From positions 186,001 through 250,000 of the forward strand of contig NZ_SCWE01000001.1 of NCBI RefSeq assembly GCF_004359505.1: 64,000 bases of DNA, in the 5' to 3' direction. Both the position numbers and the translations under genes were made by a program. The stretch is from Macrococcus hajekii (GTDB taxonomy: Bacteria > Bacillota > Bacilli > Staphylococcales > Staphylococcaceae). The notes beneath the pieces are model-generated. The model saw only the letters and a list, made by a program, of their open reading frames with translations, did no database searches and was not told the origin of the DNA. Position 1 is the first letter of the stretch. Each line of letters opens with the position of its first letter. Of the stretch, positions 42,304 through 51,970 are shown piece by piece.

Positions 42304-43201
42304 ACCTTTTGAAATAACAGGTGATACTGAACAGTTGATCATCGAGTGTCACTTCAACTTGTCCGCCTTGCTGAGTCATGAGTTCTCTGACGATATAAAG
42401 CCCAAGTCCATTATGATTACCTTGACGGCTATTATCCATCATATAGGAGCGTTCAAATAAGCGTTCAGTATCAATGACGTTATGAGTAGAAATATCATTA
42501 GAAATGGTGACATTTACTGAATCAGTCGTACAGTCATAATGGATGTTAATTTCTTTCTCAGCGAAACGGATAGCATTCTGCAGGATATTATTCATGACTC
42601 TAGTCGTCATCTGTTTATCTATCAGAAGATTGATAGGCATTGTTTCTTCAAGAGTGAGATCAAGTGATTTTAACTGAAGTTCATGATAATGGGAAAGGCA
42701 GACATCAGTCATGAGTTCGGTGATATCATGATAGTTCTGATTGATAGTCAGACTCTGTGATTCAATCAGTGAAATATCATAAAATAAATTGATGCTACCG
42801 ATCAGATTCTCAATTTTTTTGTCGATTACAGTGATATACTGCTGCTTTTCTTCTGCTGTTAAATTATCTGTTTTCAGTAGTTCCATATAACCTTTTAGTG
42901 ATGTAAGAGGCGTTCTTAAGTCGTGGGAGATATTAGCCCATTCTTCTTTTTGCAGATGAACCTGTTTTTTATAGTACTGTCTCTCAGCCTGTTGCTTTGT
43001 TATAAGTTTGTTGATTTCAGTACTAATTTTAGCTGTAGGTTTTAGGTGAGTTGAAGTCCGAATAGTTTCATTCGTCAGTTCCACCTCGTTAATTTCAGAT
43101 AACTGTTTTTTCATCGATAATAAATCATATCGATAAGAGAGATTCTGAGTCACTAAATAAACACATAGGAGTCCTAGCAGAATCAATAAGACAGTTATCA
43201 T
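42302..43201 (-). CDS. Sensor histidine kinase of an ABC-exporter module
   Basis: A 299-residue kinase with one N-terminal helix (residues 2-20), almost no external domain, the phospho-acceptor box NISHDLRTPLTSLKGYMELL, and the ATPase motifs NNILQNAIRFA and GLGLYIVRELM. Such intramembrane-type kinases sense through their ABC partner. It is the last gene of a four-gene unit (regulator, ATPase, permease, kinase), similar in layout to Bacillus ycbLMNO and to bacitracin/lantibiotic self-protection loci. Confidence 0.88.
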   Translation of the reverse strand: MITVLLILLGLLCVYLVTQNLSYRYDLLSMKKQLSEINEVELTNETIRTSTHLKPTAKISTEINKLITKQQAERQYYKKQVHLQKEEWANISHDLRTPLTSLKGYMELLKTDNLTAEEKQQYITVIDKKIENLIGSINLFYDISLIESQSLTINQNYHDITELMTDVCLSHYHELQLKSLDLTLEETMPINLLIDKQMTTRVMNNILQNAIRFAEKEINIHYDCTTDSVNVTISNDISTHNVIDTERLFERSYMMDNSRQGNHNGLGLYIVRELMTQQGGQVEVTLDDQLFSITCYFKR

Positions 43202-43216
43202 GAAATCACCTCTATT

Positions 43217-43966
43217 CTAAAGATTTTTTTTGCGGAAATAATAATAGCTGATAGCAATACTAACTATGGTTAGGATTAAACCTGTAATCCAGTAATCAGC
43301 ACTAAGTATAACGTGATCATCCATATATTCACTTAAAATTCTATCCATCAAAACTTTTGGACTATAGTCATATAAGAATTTAAATGCATCATGTAACTTA
43401 TAAAGTACATAAAATAAACTGGAGGACATTAAAAATATAGCGACGAGTAACAATCCTGCCAAATAATCTTTGATCCCTGAAATATTCAGTGCATGAGCTA
43501 GTGCAAAGCCACCGATTAGAAGCGGTGCAAGATTAATGAGTGCTAATAAGAAATCAGTGACAGCTGCATCATTTCTGGGCAGTAACCAGTATGACATTAA
43601 GATCATCACAACTGTGCCGATTAAGCAGAGGAGCAGAAAGTATAAGAATGTAATGAAGAGTTTGCCGAAATATATATTCGTTCTGGATATACCGAATGAG
43701 ACAGTTTGTTTTAGCAATTTCTGACTTTCATTGTTTGTCAGCAATGAATTGATGATGGAACCGATAATGATGAGCAATACGCCCATACCTAGAACATTAC
43801 TGAGATAAAAGTCAGTACGGTAATACGGAAAATAACCTCCTCTATGTGCAGAGAAATTCAAGATAAACGCTGCAGCGATTACTAGGGCGATACAGATTGC
43901 ATATGTGATATAGAGACCTTTAGATTTAAGCAGTTTATAATTCTCACTTTTAATAAAATTCAACAT
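43217..43966 (-). CDS. ABC-2 type transporter permease
   Basis: A 249-residue membrane protein with six hydrophobic segments and an N-terminal MLNFIKSENYKLLKSKGLYI, typical of ABC-2 permeases such as BcrB or LanE/LanG. Its start overlaps the ATPase stop codon (TAATG), so translation is coupled. It forms the channel of the exporter. Confidence 0.88.
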   Translation of the reverse strand: MLNFIKSENYKLLKSKGLYITYAICIALVIAAAFILNFSAHRGGYFPYYRTDFYLSNVLGMGVLLIIIGSIINSLLTNNESQKLLKQTVSFGISRTNIYFGKLFITFLYFLLLCLIGTVVMILMSYWLLPRNDAAVTDFLLALINLAPLLIGGFALAHALNISGIKDYLAGLLLVAIFLMSSSLFYVLYKLHDAFKFLYDYSPKVLMDRILSEYMDDHVILSADYWITGLILTIVSIAISYYYFRKKNL

Positions 43967-44877
43967 TATAAACCATCTCCTAATCCTAAGAAATATTCTT
44001 CCAGATTAAGTGACTCGACTTTAATCTCGTTAACATTAATATCATGTGACAGCAATACTTTGTTGATTTCACCTATATGATCAATATGACTCATAATTCT
44101 TAATTCATTGTCTGGCATCACGCGATAGTCAATCTTATCAAAATTCATCTCTAATACTTGTGCAGCTTTTGCAGCATCAGCGACTATGATTTTTGCATAC
44201 TTTTTACTTTTCTCATTCAATTGCTGACGACTGATCTGTTCGACGACTTTACCTTTATCAATAAATAGAAAGCTTGTTGCGACTAACTGAAGTTCAGATA
44301 AGATATGGCTGGAAATCAGAATAGTTATATCCTGTTCTTTATTTAATTTAAGTAAGAGGTTACGGATATCGGATATCCCTTGTGCATCAAGACCATTCGT
44401 CGGCTCATCGAGTACTAAACAATCCGGACTGCTCATTAGAGTCAGTGCGAGACCGAGCCTTTGTCTCATCCCCATAGAATATTCTCGGAATTTCTTTTTA
44501 GGGTTTTTAGATAGTCCAACAATGCGAAGTACATCATTGATGCGTTCTTTTTCACTGATACCGCGTTGAATACGGAAGTAGTTCAAGTTTTCATAGGCAT
44601 TCATATTGCTAAAGAAAGTTGGTTCCTCAATCATAAAACCCATACGTTTTCTGCTGCGGTTGAGAGATACTTCTGTATGATTGGAAAAAAAGGTCATCTC
44701 ACCACCTGTTTGTTCAATCTGGCCAGATAAAATTTTAAAGAATGTTGACTTACCTGCACCATTTTTACCAATAACAGCACAGATTTCTCCTCTTTTTAGA
44801 GAAAAGTCTAAAGGGTGAAGAGCGACAAAATCCTGATAAGACTTCGTTAGATTCCTGACATCAATCACTGTTTCCAT
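43966..44877 (-). CDS. ABC transporter ATP-binding protein
   Basis: A 303-residue ATPase with Walker A GKNGAGKST, the signature motif EYSMGMRQRLG, Walker B CLVLDEPTNGLD and a 90-residue C-terminal extension, the BcrA-type layout. With the permease it likely exports a peptide antibiotic or protects the membrane from one. The ribosome-binding site is AAAGGAGG. Confidence 0.92.
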   Translation of the reverse strand: METVIDVRNLTKSYQDFVALHPLDFSLKRGEICAVIGKNGAGKSTFFKILSGQIEQTGGEMTFFSNHTEVSLNRSRKRMGFMIEEPTFFSNMNAYENLNYFRIQRGISEKERINDVLRIVGLSKNPKKKFREYSMGMRQRLGLALTLMSSPDCLVLDEPTNGLDAQGISDIRNLLLKLNKEQDITILISSHILSELQLVATSFLFIDKGKVVEQISRQQLNEKSKKYAKIIVADAAKAAQVLEMNFDKIDYRVMPDNELRIMSHIDHIGEINKVLLSHDINVNEIKVESLNLEEYFLGLGDGL

Positions 44878-44942
44878 CTATATACCTCCTTTATGATTTA
44901 TATCTTTATTTTAAGAAATAAAATTCTAAAATCCTTTAAGCG

Positions 44943-44963
44943 AATCATAAAGAAATCATAAAG
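44943..44963 (-). promoter_or_regulatory. Tandem 11-bp repeat upstream of the exporter genes
   Basis: AATCATAAAG occurs at 44943-44952 and 44954-44963 (plus-strand reading), an 11-bp period. A third, inverted copy lies at 44889-44898 across the ATPase ribosome-binding site. The 89-bp gap between regulator and ATPase genes also holds a -10-like TAGAAT/TAAAAT on the minus strand. The repeats are a likely binding site of the adjacent response regulator. Confidence 0.55.
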
Positions 44964-44966
44964 ATT

Positions 44967-45635
44967 TTAAATCAGCATAAAACCGATACCCCAGATGGTT
45001 TTAATATAAGGTTCTTCAGTAATGTCAGCTATCTTTTTTCTTAAGTTTGAAATATGGACACTGACTGTATTGTCATCACCGAGATAGGTCCCATGACCGA
45101 TAGTTTCATAAATTTTCTTTTTGGATAACGGTGTCTCGGGATGTTGGATAAGAATAGCTAAAATATCAAACTCGGTATTCGTCAGGCTGAGCGTCTGACC
45201 TTGAAGCTTAATGATCCTTTTATCAATATCCAGTATAAGTTCTCTATGTATGTATTCATGAGTAGGGGACTGAACGATACTTCGAAGCTGAACAACAACT
45301 CTAGCAGCGACTTCTTCCTGATAGAACGGTTTGGTAATATAGTCATCTGCACCCATCTTAAGTAAATCCACTTTATGGTGGATATCCGTTTTAGCACTGA
45401 TGATAATGACTTTAGATTCAGTACGCTCACGAATATACTGGAGCAATGTTTCACCATCGATCTTAGGAAGCATTAAGTCCAGCAGGATGAGATCATAGCT
45501 ATTTTCAACAATCAGTGATTTTGCTTCTGCACCGTCATAGGCAATAGAGACTTTGAGGTTCATTTTTGTGAGGATGAGTGATAGTAGGTGAGCAATATCG
45601 ATATCATCTTCAACAATCAAAATATTATTTTTCAT
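44967..45635 (-). CDS. OmpR-family response regulator of the ABC-exporter module
   Basis: A 222-residue regulator. The receiver has LIVEDDIDIA, the phospho-acceptor in LILLDLMLPKIDG and the Lys in DDYITKPFYQEE. The winged-helix domain ends NTVSVHISNLRKKIADIT. The ATG at 45635 follows GGAGTG; an upstream in-frame start at 45653 is poorer. It is the first gene of the module, and tandem repeats behind it suggest it activates the exporter genes. Confidence 0.9.
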   Translation of the reverse strand: MKNNILIVEDDIDIAHLLSLILTKMNLKVSIAYDGAEAKSLIVENSYDLILLDLMLPKIDGETLLQYIRERTESKVIIISAKTDIHHKVDLLKMGADDYITKPFYQEEVAARVVVQLRSIVQSPTHEYIHRELILDIDKRIIKLQGQTLSLTNTEFDILAILIQHPETPLSKKKIYETIGHGTYLGDDNTVSVHISNLRKKIADITEEPYIKTIWGIGFMLI

Positions 45636-45782
45636 TAAATTCACTCCACTCAAATAGTAAAGGTATATTATTCAATATTATAGTAACAGTTTTTGAAGAA
45701 GTTGGTTGGAGTGGATAAAAACTTAATATTTAAAAAAACTGATTCCAATTGAATCAGTTTTTCATTATATTCATCATTGAAG

Positions 45783-46309
45783 TTAAATATTTTGAAAGTA
45801 AAATCGGTTATCAACATCAATTACTGGAAAATCGTCTGGTAAATCAGTTTTTAGAATTTCAGTAAATCCATTATTTGAATAAAAGTATTGAGCGCTTATA
45901 AATTTATCAATCGTGCCTAAATAAATTGCTTTAATACCATCTTGTTTTGCTTTCTTAATGACTGTATCTAATAGTTGTTTACCGATTTTTAGATTTCTAT
46001 AATCGCTATTTACAAACATTTTTTTCAGTGCTGAATTTTCATGAGATAACCGGACTAGGCCAACACAACCGATTATGTCATTAAGCTCATTGACAGCAAT
46101 CCAGAATTGACCACCTGGATTAATATAATGAGATTTAATATCTTCTAAATCTGATTGAGTTGCTCTACTTATTGCAATGTTAAACTCATTCTGCTGAAAT
46201 GTTAAACTCATTCTGCTGAAATGTTAAACTCATTCTGCTGAATAGATAATATAAAACTAATCAGTTGTTCTTTATAAATATCTTCAAACGGAACTACTTT
46301 ATAATTCAT
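45783..46309 (-). pseudogene. GNAT acetyltransferase switched out of frame by a 22-bp tandem repeat
   Basis: The true start is the ATG at 46309 behind GGGGG: MNYKVVPFEDIYKEQLISFI. The gene then enters three copies of a 22-bp repeat and loses frame. With one copy the protein reads on as IQQNEFNIAISRATQSDLED through an acetyl-CoA loop (NLKIGKQLLD) to the end: 527 nt minus 44 is exactly 161 codons. In the given state only an internal ATG within the repeat (46211) gives a protein lacking the first helix. One or four copies would be in frame. Confidence 0.8.
46177..46242 (-). repeat. 22-bp tandem repeat, three perfect copies
   Basis: Three identical head-to-tail 22-bp units fill 46177-46242 inside the GNAT reading frame. 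The unit length is not a multiple of three, so copy-number change shifts frame. Confidence 0.95.
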
Positions 46310-46478
46310 TAGATCATCCCCCTTTATTAATTGAATTTTAACAGAATATCAAGTGTAAAAAAGTATTTATTAGAAGTTTAACGAATAATTCCAAAGTATG
46401 CTCTTGAATTATATGTAAAACAGTTGTAAAGTAAGGGATGTTATTAAACAAAATATAATTTGGGAGGCTTTTAATCAG

Positions 46479-47873
46479 ATGGATAACTGGTTAATTTTTT
46501 TTAACGTCTTAATTCTTAGTGTTCTTATAGGATTACTAATTTTCATGCAGAAGAAACATGTTTCTTTCTCTAAACGCGTTTTCACAGGTATGACGTTAGG
46601 TATTATTTTAGGTATTTTACTTCAGGTTCTCTATGGCTCTGATAGTGATATAACGATGGGCACACTCGACTGGTATTCAATTGTCGGCAGTGGCTACGTT
46701 CAACTCTTAATGCTGATTGTTGTCCCACTTGTGATGGTGTCGATCATCCGTTCGATTATCAATTTAAATACAGCTGATCAACTCGGCAAAATGGCTTCAT
46801 GGGTTATTGGTACATTAATTACAACGACACTTATTGCAGCACTTATCGGTATTGGTTCAGCATTACTTTTTGATCTGAATGCTGATCAAATACATATCGG
46901 ACAGGAACAACAGACACGTGGTGCTGATATCGAGGAAAAATATGACACAATGGAAGAGAAGACGATGCCACAGCGTATCGTCAACTTTATTCCAACGAAT
47001 ATTTTTCAGGACATGACAGGTGAACGTCCGACTTCAGTGATTGCAGTCGTTATCTTCTCATTCTTAGTCGGGATTGCTGTACTTGGTGTTCGTCGTAAGC
47101 AGCCGGAACATGCTGAAATGTTCACAAAAATGGTCGACGCTGTATTCTCTGTTGTTATGCGACTCGTTACAATTATTTTACGTCTGACGCCATTCGGTGT
47201 CCTTGCGCTGATGGCCAATATGATCGCCAGCACGAACTTCGCTGGCATCATGGAACTTGGTAAATTTGTCTTGGCATCGTATGTCGCACTGATTACCATG
47301 TTCCTCATTCACCTTGTCCTGGTTGCACTGTTCGGATTAAACCCAATGACTTATTTGAAAAAAGTCATCCCGACATTAATCTTTGCCTTCACTTCACGTT
47401 CAAGTGCAGGAGCTATTCCGCTGAATATCTCCGCACAGAAAAATACGCTAGGTGTAGATGATGCAACAGCGAATATGTCTGCATCATTCGGTGCGACAAT
47501 GGGGCAGAATGGTTGTGCGGGTATCTATCCGGCGATGCTTGCGGTCATGATTGCACCGACAGTCGGTATCAATCCATTGTCACCTGAGTTCATCTTACAG
47601 CTGGCTATTATTACAGCGATTAGCTCATTCGGTGTGGCAGGTGTCGGGGGTGGGGCGACATTCGCCGCTATCATCGTATTGTCGTCCATGGGTTTACCGA
47701 TTGCACTGGCAGGTGTTCTGATTACAGTAGAACCACTCATTGATATGGGACGTACAGCCTTGAACGTCAACGGCAGCATGTTAAGTGGAACCATCACTTC
47801 ACGCATGCTCGGCACTTTCAACAAAGGTATCTTCTCAGATAAACATGCAGTTGTAGAACAGACGGAAGCATAA
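46479..47873 (+). CDS. tcyP: L-cystine symporter, DAACS family
   Basis: A 464-residue transporter of the dicarboxylate/amino acid:cation symporter family. About eight helices and two re-entrant loops are present, with the family blocks FAFTSRSSAGAIPLNI (serine-rich hairpin), MSASFGATMGQNGCAGIYPA and VAGVGGGATFAAIIVL. The N-terminal region and length match TcyP of Bacillus and staphylococci, a cystine importer. The ribosome-binding site is GGGAGG and a terminator follows. Confidence 0.9.
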   Translation: MDNWLIFFNVLILSVLIGLLIFMQKKHVSFSKRVFTGMTLGIILGILLQVLYGSDSDITMGTLDWYSIVGSGYVQLLMLIVVPLVMVSIIRSIINLNTADQLGKMASWVIGTLITTTLIAALIGIGSALLFDLNADQIHIGQEQQTRGADIEEKYDTMEEKTMPQRIVNFIPTNIFQDMTGERPTSVIAVVIFSFLVGIAVLGVRRKQPEHAEMFTKMVDAVFSVVMRLVTIILRLTPFGVLALMANMIASTNFAGIMELGKFVLASYVALITMFLIHLVLVALFGLNPMTYLKKVIPTLIFAFTSRSSAGAIPLNISAQKNTLGVDDATANMSASFGATMGQNGCAGIYPAMLAVMIAPTVGINPLSPEFILQLAIITAISSFGVAGVGGGATFAAIIVLSSMGLPIALAGVLITVEPLIDMGRTALNVNGSMLSGTITSRMLGTFNKGIFSDKHAVVEQTEA

Positions 47874-47879
47874 AAATAG

Positions 47880-47908
47880 AGCAGGACGAGCAATCGTTCT
47901 GTTTTTTT
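47880..47908 (+). terminator. Terminator after tcyP
   Basis: CAGGACG pairs with CGTTCTG (one G-T pair) around AGCAAT and is followed by T7. Confidence 0.75.
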
Positions 47909-47988
47909 GTGTAATTAAATGGGCATCCTTAAGCACTATAAATGATATAATTTAATGATAACTATGAAACGATAAGGAGAATTTTATT

Positions 47989-50568
47989 ATGTATACATCT
48001 GACGAAATTAAACGCAAATTGTGGGATGGTGCCAATGATTTACGGGGCTCTATGGATGCAAGTAAATATAAAGATTATATGCTGGGACTGATGTTCTATA
48101 AATTTTTAAGTGATAAAACACTTGAGACGTTCAGAAAAGTGGCAGGTATTTCAGATAAAGAAGATTTAATTAATCAATTCAAACAATCATACGAAGAATA
48201 TGGCGAGGAACTTTTAAAAATGATACAAGACGTTCTGGGCTATTATGTGCTTCCAGAACATCTTTATCAGACTTGGCTTGATGATATTCGAAGCGGAGAT
48301 TTTGAGTTACAGAAAGTAATCGATAGTCTGAATAATTTCGAACGGACGATTGCAGTAACGGATGAGATGGATGATTTTAAAGGGTTATTCTCAAGTTCAA
48401 TCATTGACTTAAACAATAGTGCACTTGGTAGTGATTTAAATAAACGGAGTAAAAACGTCAAAGACTTAATATTATTGTTTGCTGACTTCAACATGGTTGA
48501 TCTCCAGGAAGGGGATATTTTAGGGGATGCCTATGAATATCTGATTGGACAGTTTGCTTCTAATGCAGGAAAAAAAGCAGGAGAGTTCTATACACCACGT
48601 CAGATTAGTGAGATTATGGCACAGATTGTCGCGAAGACAACTGATGTTACAACGATATATGACCCTACAGTTGGATCAGGTTCATTATTATTGACAGTAA
48701 GGAAACACTTGAGTGAGCAAGCACAGAAAGATTTACATTACTATGGTCAGGAGTATATTACTGAGACCTACAACCTGACAAGAATGAACCTACTTCTCCA
48801 CGGCGTACGACCAGAAAAGATGAATATTAAGAATGGTAACACATTAGCACAAGATTGGCCGGAAGATCCGGAACGTCCAAGTGAAGGTGTTCAGTTCGAT
48901 GCGGTCGTTATGAATCCACCATATTCAGATAAACGGTGGAACGACCGAGAAGAGATGCCACTCAAAGTCAGTGATCCTCGTTTTGCTGATTTTGGTGTAC
49001 TGCCTCCAAGTACTAAAGGGGATTTCGCATACTTAATGCATGGTCTCTTCCATTTAGGACAGAATGGTACAATGGCAATCGTTTTACCTCATGGTGTCTT
49101 ATTTCGAGGAGCGGCAGAAGGAGAAATTCGTAAGCGACTGATAGAGAAGAACTATATCGATGCTATCATCGGCTTACCAGGGCAGATGTTCACGAATACA
49201 GGCATCCCGGTATGTGTACTGATTCTTAAAAAGAACCGTAAGTTAGGTAATCCTGTACTCTTCATTGATTCATCTAATCACTTCACTAAAATCGGTAAAC
49301 AGAATGTGCTGCAGGAGAAAGATATCGCACGAATCGTCGATACATATATTGAGAAAACTGAACTTGAAGGTTATAGTCATTTAGCAACTAGAGAAGAGAT
49401 GATTGAAAATGACTATAACTTAAACATCCCGCGTTATGTTGAAAGTATTGATAACGAAATTCCACAGGATGTAGATGGACATTTATACGGTGGTATTCCA
49501 CAGTCTAATATAAATGATCTTGATATGTTAAATTCAACTGTTGGTGATATTTTAAAGCAGTCACTTGATCCTATCAGATTAGGTTATGTGCAGTTGAATC
49601 AATCTATATCAGAAGTGATAGAGAAAGTCATGAAAGATGAACGTGTTGTAGTGAAATCTGAGCAAGTTAAATCAGATATGCAGACATTTATAGACAAATA
49701 CATGGCGATTATTAGAACAATTGATAAAGAAACTAATTTAGTAGAACTCAAAGAAGCAATGTTGACTGAAGTAAAAGAAATACTCTCTCATTATGACTAT
49801 GTGGATGAATATTTAGGCTATCAAGTGGTAGCTGAGATATGGAAGAATAGTTTGATGAGTGATGCTGAACTAATTGCAATAAGTGGATTCTATGAAACAG
49901 GACGATTACGTGATAAGAACATGGTCACTAAAGGAACAGGCGATAAGAAAAGACAGGAGCAAGATGGCTGGATCGGCGCGATTATCCCGAATGAACTGAT
50001 AGTGAAGAATTTATATGCTGAAGAACAGACAGCAATCGAAGACTTGAAAATGCGCGTCAGTGAAATAGACAGTGAATTATCAGAGCTTGTTGAATCAGCA
50101 AAAGTAGAAGACAGTGATGAATATAATGTACTCTATGAATCAATCAAGAAGAATGATGAAGATGAGCCGCAAGATGCATTTGACGCGAAGAAAGTGAAAG
50201 CTGAACTGAAAGAAACGGCAAAAGATAGTAAAGAATATGACATGCTGAAAAAAGTAGATCAGCTGATGAATGAGAAAACGAAGAATAATAAAAAGATAAA
50301 AGAAGATGAAAAAGAACTGACGGAAGCGGTTTATGAAAGAATTGAGCAGCTGACAGATGAAGAAATAGATGATCTTACACAACAAAAATGGTTCGGTACC
50401 ATTCAGCATGACATGATGAAGTTAGTTGAAGCACCTATTCAGAAAGAACTAGCAACATTAGAAATGCTGAATACGAGATATAAAGATACGTTGGAATCGA
50501 TAGATAAAGAAATAGAAGCGGCAGAAAAATCATTAAAAGAGTTGATGTCGCAGTTAGTGGTGAAATAA
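47989..50568 (+). CDS. hsdM: Type I restriction-modification system, methyltransferase subunit
   Basis: An 859-residue adenine methyltransferase. The N-terminal HsdM helical domain (YTSDEIKRKLWDGANDLRGSMDASKYKDY) is followed by the SAM motif IYDPTVGSGSLLL and the catalytic motif VVMNPPYSDKRW. Residues 500-859 form a long extension rich in Glu/Lys/Asp and probably coiled coil (for example 690-860), so the protein is longer than the classic 500-residue HsdM. hsdS begins at the very next base, so the subunits are translationally linked. The ribosome-binding site is AAGGAG. Confidence 0.95.
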   Translation: MYTSDEIKRKLWDGANDLRGSMDASKYKDYMLGLMFYKFLSDKTLETFRKVAGISDKEDLINQFKQSYEEYGEELLKMIQDVLGYYVLPEHLYQTWLDDIRSGDFELQKVIDSLNNFERTIAVTDEMDDFKGLFSSSIIDLNNSALGSDLNKRSKNVKDLILLFADFNMVDLQEGDILGDAYEYLIGQFASNAGKKAGEFYTPRQISEIMAQIVAKTTDVTTIYDPTVGSGSLLLTVRKHLSEQAQKDLHYYGQEYITETYNLTRMNLLLHGVRPEKMNIKNGNTLAQDWPEDPERPSEGVQFDAVVMNPPYSDKRWNDREEMPLKVSDPRFADFGVLPPSTKGDFAYLMHGLFHLGQNGTMAIVLPHGVLFRGAAEGEIRKRLIEKNYIDAIIGLPGQMFTNTGIPVCVLILKKNRKLGNPVLFIDSSNHFTKIGKQNVLQEKDIARIVDTYIEKTELEGYSHLATREEMIENDYNLNIPRYVESIDNEIPQDVDGHLYGGIPQSNINDLDMLNSTVGDILKQSLDPIRLGYVQLNQSISEVIEKVMKDERVVVKSEQVKSDMQTFIDKYMAIIRTIDKETNLVELKEAMLTEVKEILSHYDYVDEYLGYQVVAEIWKNSLMSDAELIAISGFYETGRLRDKNMVTKGTGDKKRQEQDGWIGAIIPNELIVKNLYAEEQTAIEDLKMRVSEIDSELSELVESAKVEDSDEYNVLYESIKKNDEDEPQDAFDAKKVKAELKETAKDSKEYDMLKKVDQLMNEKTKNNKKIKEDEKELTEAVYERIEQLTDEEIDDLTQQKWFGTIQHDMMKLVEAPIQKELATLEMLNTRYKDTLESIDKEIEAAEKSLKELMSQLVVK

Positions 50569-51789
50569 ATGAGCGAAAAAAACGAAAATATACCAAAAAG
50601 ACGGTTCAAAGAGTTCGAAAACGCACCCGCTTGGGAACAGCGTGAGTTGGGGAAGATAGGACGTATTAGTACCGGAAATACCCCCTCTACAAAATACGCT
50701 GATTATTATTCAGAGGATGGTATGTTATGGATTACGCCAACAGATATAAAGAATAATATAACCACTTCTTCAGAACGAAAGCTAAGTGTTGAAGGGATAC
50801 AAAAAGCGAGAAAAGCTCCTGGCGGATCTATATTGGTTACTTGTATTGCAAGTATTGGAAAGAATACTTTGATAGAGAAAGAGTGTGGATATAATCAACA
50901 AATTAATGCTTTAGCTCCATACAGTAAATATGATTCATACTTTCTTTTAACTCAATCAAAGTTTTGGTCATTAAAGATGAGTAATATTGCTGCTTCAGGT
51001 ACTATGCAAATAGTAAATAAGAGAGAATTCTCTAAATTAAATTTCTTATTTCCAAATAATGATGAACAAATCAAAATTGGGAAGTTATTTAAAGAACTCG
51101 ATAACGCCATCACCCTTCATCAGCGTAAATTAAATAAATTAAAGAATACAAAAGAAGCCTACTTAAATGAGTTGTTTCCTGCTGAAGGAGAGCGTAAGCC
51201 TAAGAGACGATTCTCTAACTATACAGATGAATGGAAATCTATAAGGTGGTCTGAATCAGTTAATATTTCAACAGAAATGGTTAATCCTCAAGAAATTCAA
51301 TATCAGTACTTACCTCATGTTGGACCAGGCAATATCGAGAGTTTTACAGGCAGGATATTAAATAATGTAAAATTAGTGAAAGATGAAAATTTAATTAGTG
51401 GGAAATTTAGATTTAGGCCAGATGATATAGTATATGGAAAAATCAACCCTCAGCTTGCAAAATATTCTTATGCAACTTTTGATGGTCTGACTAGTGCAGA
51501 TGCATATGTTTTAAGAAGTAATAGAAAGTTAGATCAATCATTCTTATACTGTATTTTACACACAAAATATTTTTATAATTATTCAGTAAGCGTTTCTAAA
51601 AGATCGGGAATGCCTAAAATTAATCGTGCTGAACTAGGAATATATGAATTTTTTGCCCCTTCACTTGAGGAGCAAAGATGTATAGGAAAATTATTTCTAA
51701 GGTTAGATAAAACTATAAATAATCAATATAATAAAATTGAAAAGTTGAGAAATTTAAAAAAATCTTATCTCGAAGAACTTTTTGTTTAA
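50569..51789 (+). CDS. hsdS: Type I restriction-modification system, specificity subunit
   Basis: A 406-residue DNA-recognition subunit with two target-recognition domains. TRD1 lies after NAPAWEQRELGKIG (residues 20-180) and ends at the helical spacer ITLHQRKLNKLKNTKEAYLNELF. TRD2 (about 215-385) ends at a second spacer YNKIEKLRNLKKSYLEELF. TRD1 is bounded by two sequences (50629-50643 and 51107-51128) repeated exactly around a silent cassette downstream, so its TRD1 could be exchanged. Base composition is more AT-rich than hsdM and hsdR. Confidence 0.93.
   Translation: MSEKNENIPKRRFKEFENAPAWEQRELGKIGRISTGNTPSTKYADYYSEDGMLWITPTDIKNNITTSSERKLSVEGIQKARKAPGGSILVTCIASIGKNTLIEKECGYNQQINALAPYSKYDSYFLLTQSKFWSLKMSNIAASGTMQIVNKREFSKLNFLFPNNDEQIKIGKLFKELDNAITLHQRKLNKLKNTKEAYLNELFPAEGERKPKRRFSNYTDEWKSIRWSESVNISTEMVNPQEIQYQYLPHVGPGNIESFTGRILNNVKLVKDENLISGKFRFRPDDIVYGKINPQLAKYSYATFDGLTSADAYVLRSNRKLDQSFLYCILHTKYFYNYSVSVSKRSGMPKINRAELGIYEFFAPSLEEQRCIGKLFLRLDKTINNQYNKIEKLRNLKKSYLEELFV
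51107..51128 (+). repeat. 22-bp direct repeat, copy at the end of TRD1 in hsdS
   Basis: These 22 bases, encoding ITLHQRK, recur without mismatch at 52410-52431 at the end of the silent cassette. A 15-bp repeat GCTTGGGAACAGCGT marks the other boundary of both (50629-50643 and 51971-51985). Confidence 0.92.
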
Positions 51790-51970
51790 ATTCAGCGTGA
51801 GTAAAGATGAGTTAATAAAATCAGAACTTGGCTTAATAGTTAGGAACTTAAATAGTGAAGGAAGTAAATAAGAGTATTTTTATAATTATATATTAATAAA
51901 AATTACTAAATTTAAAGTTTCTTTCTTTAATTTATATTCATTTTACACAATTTATTCTTTTTAGAGGTAA

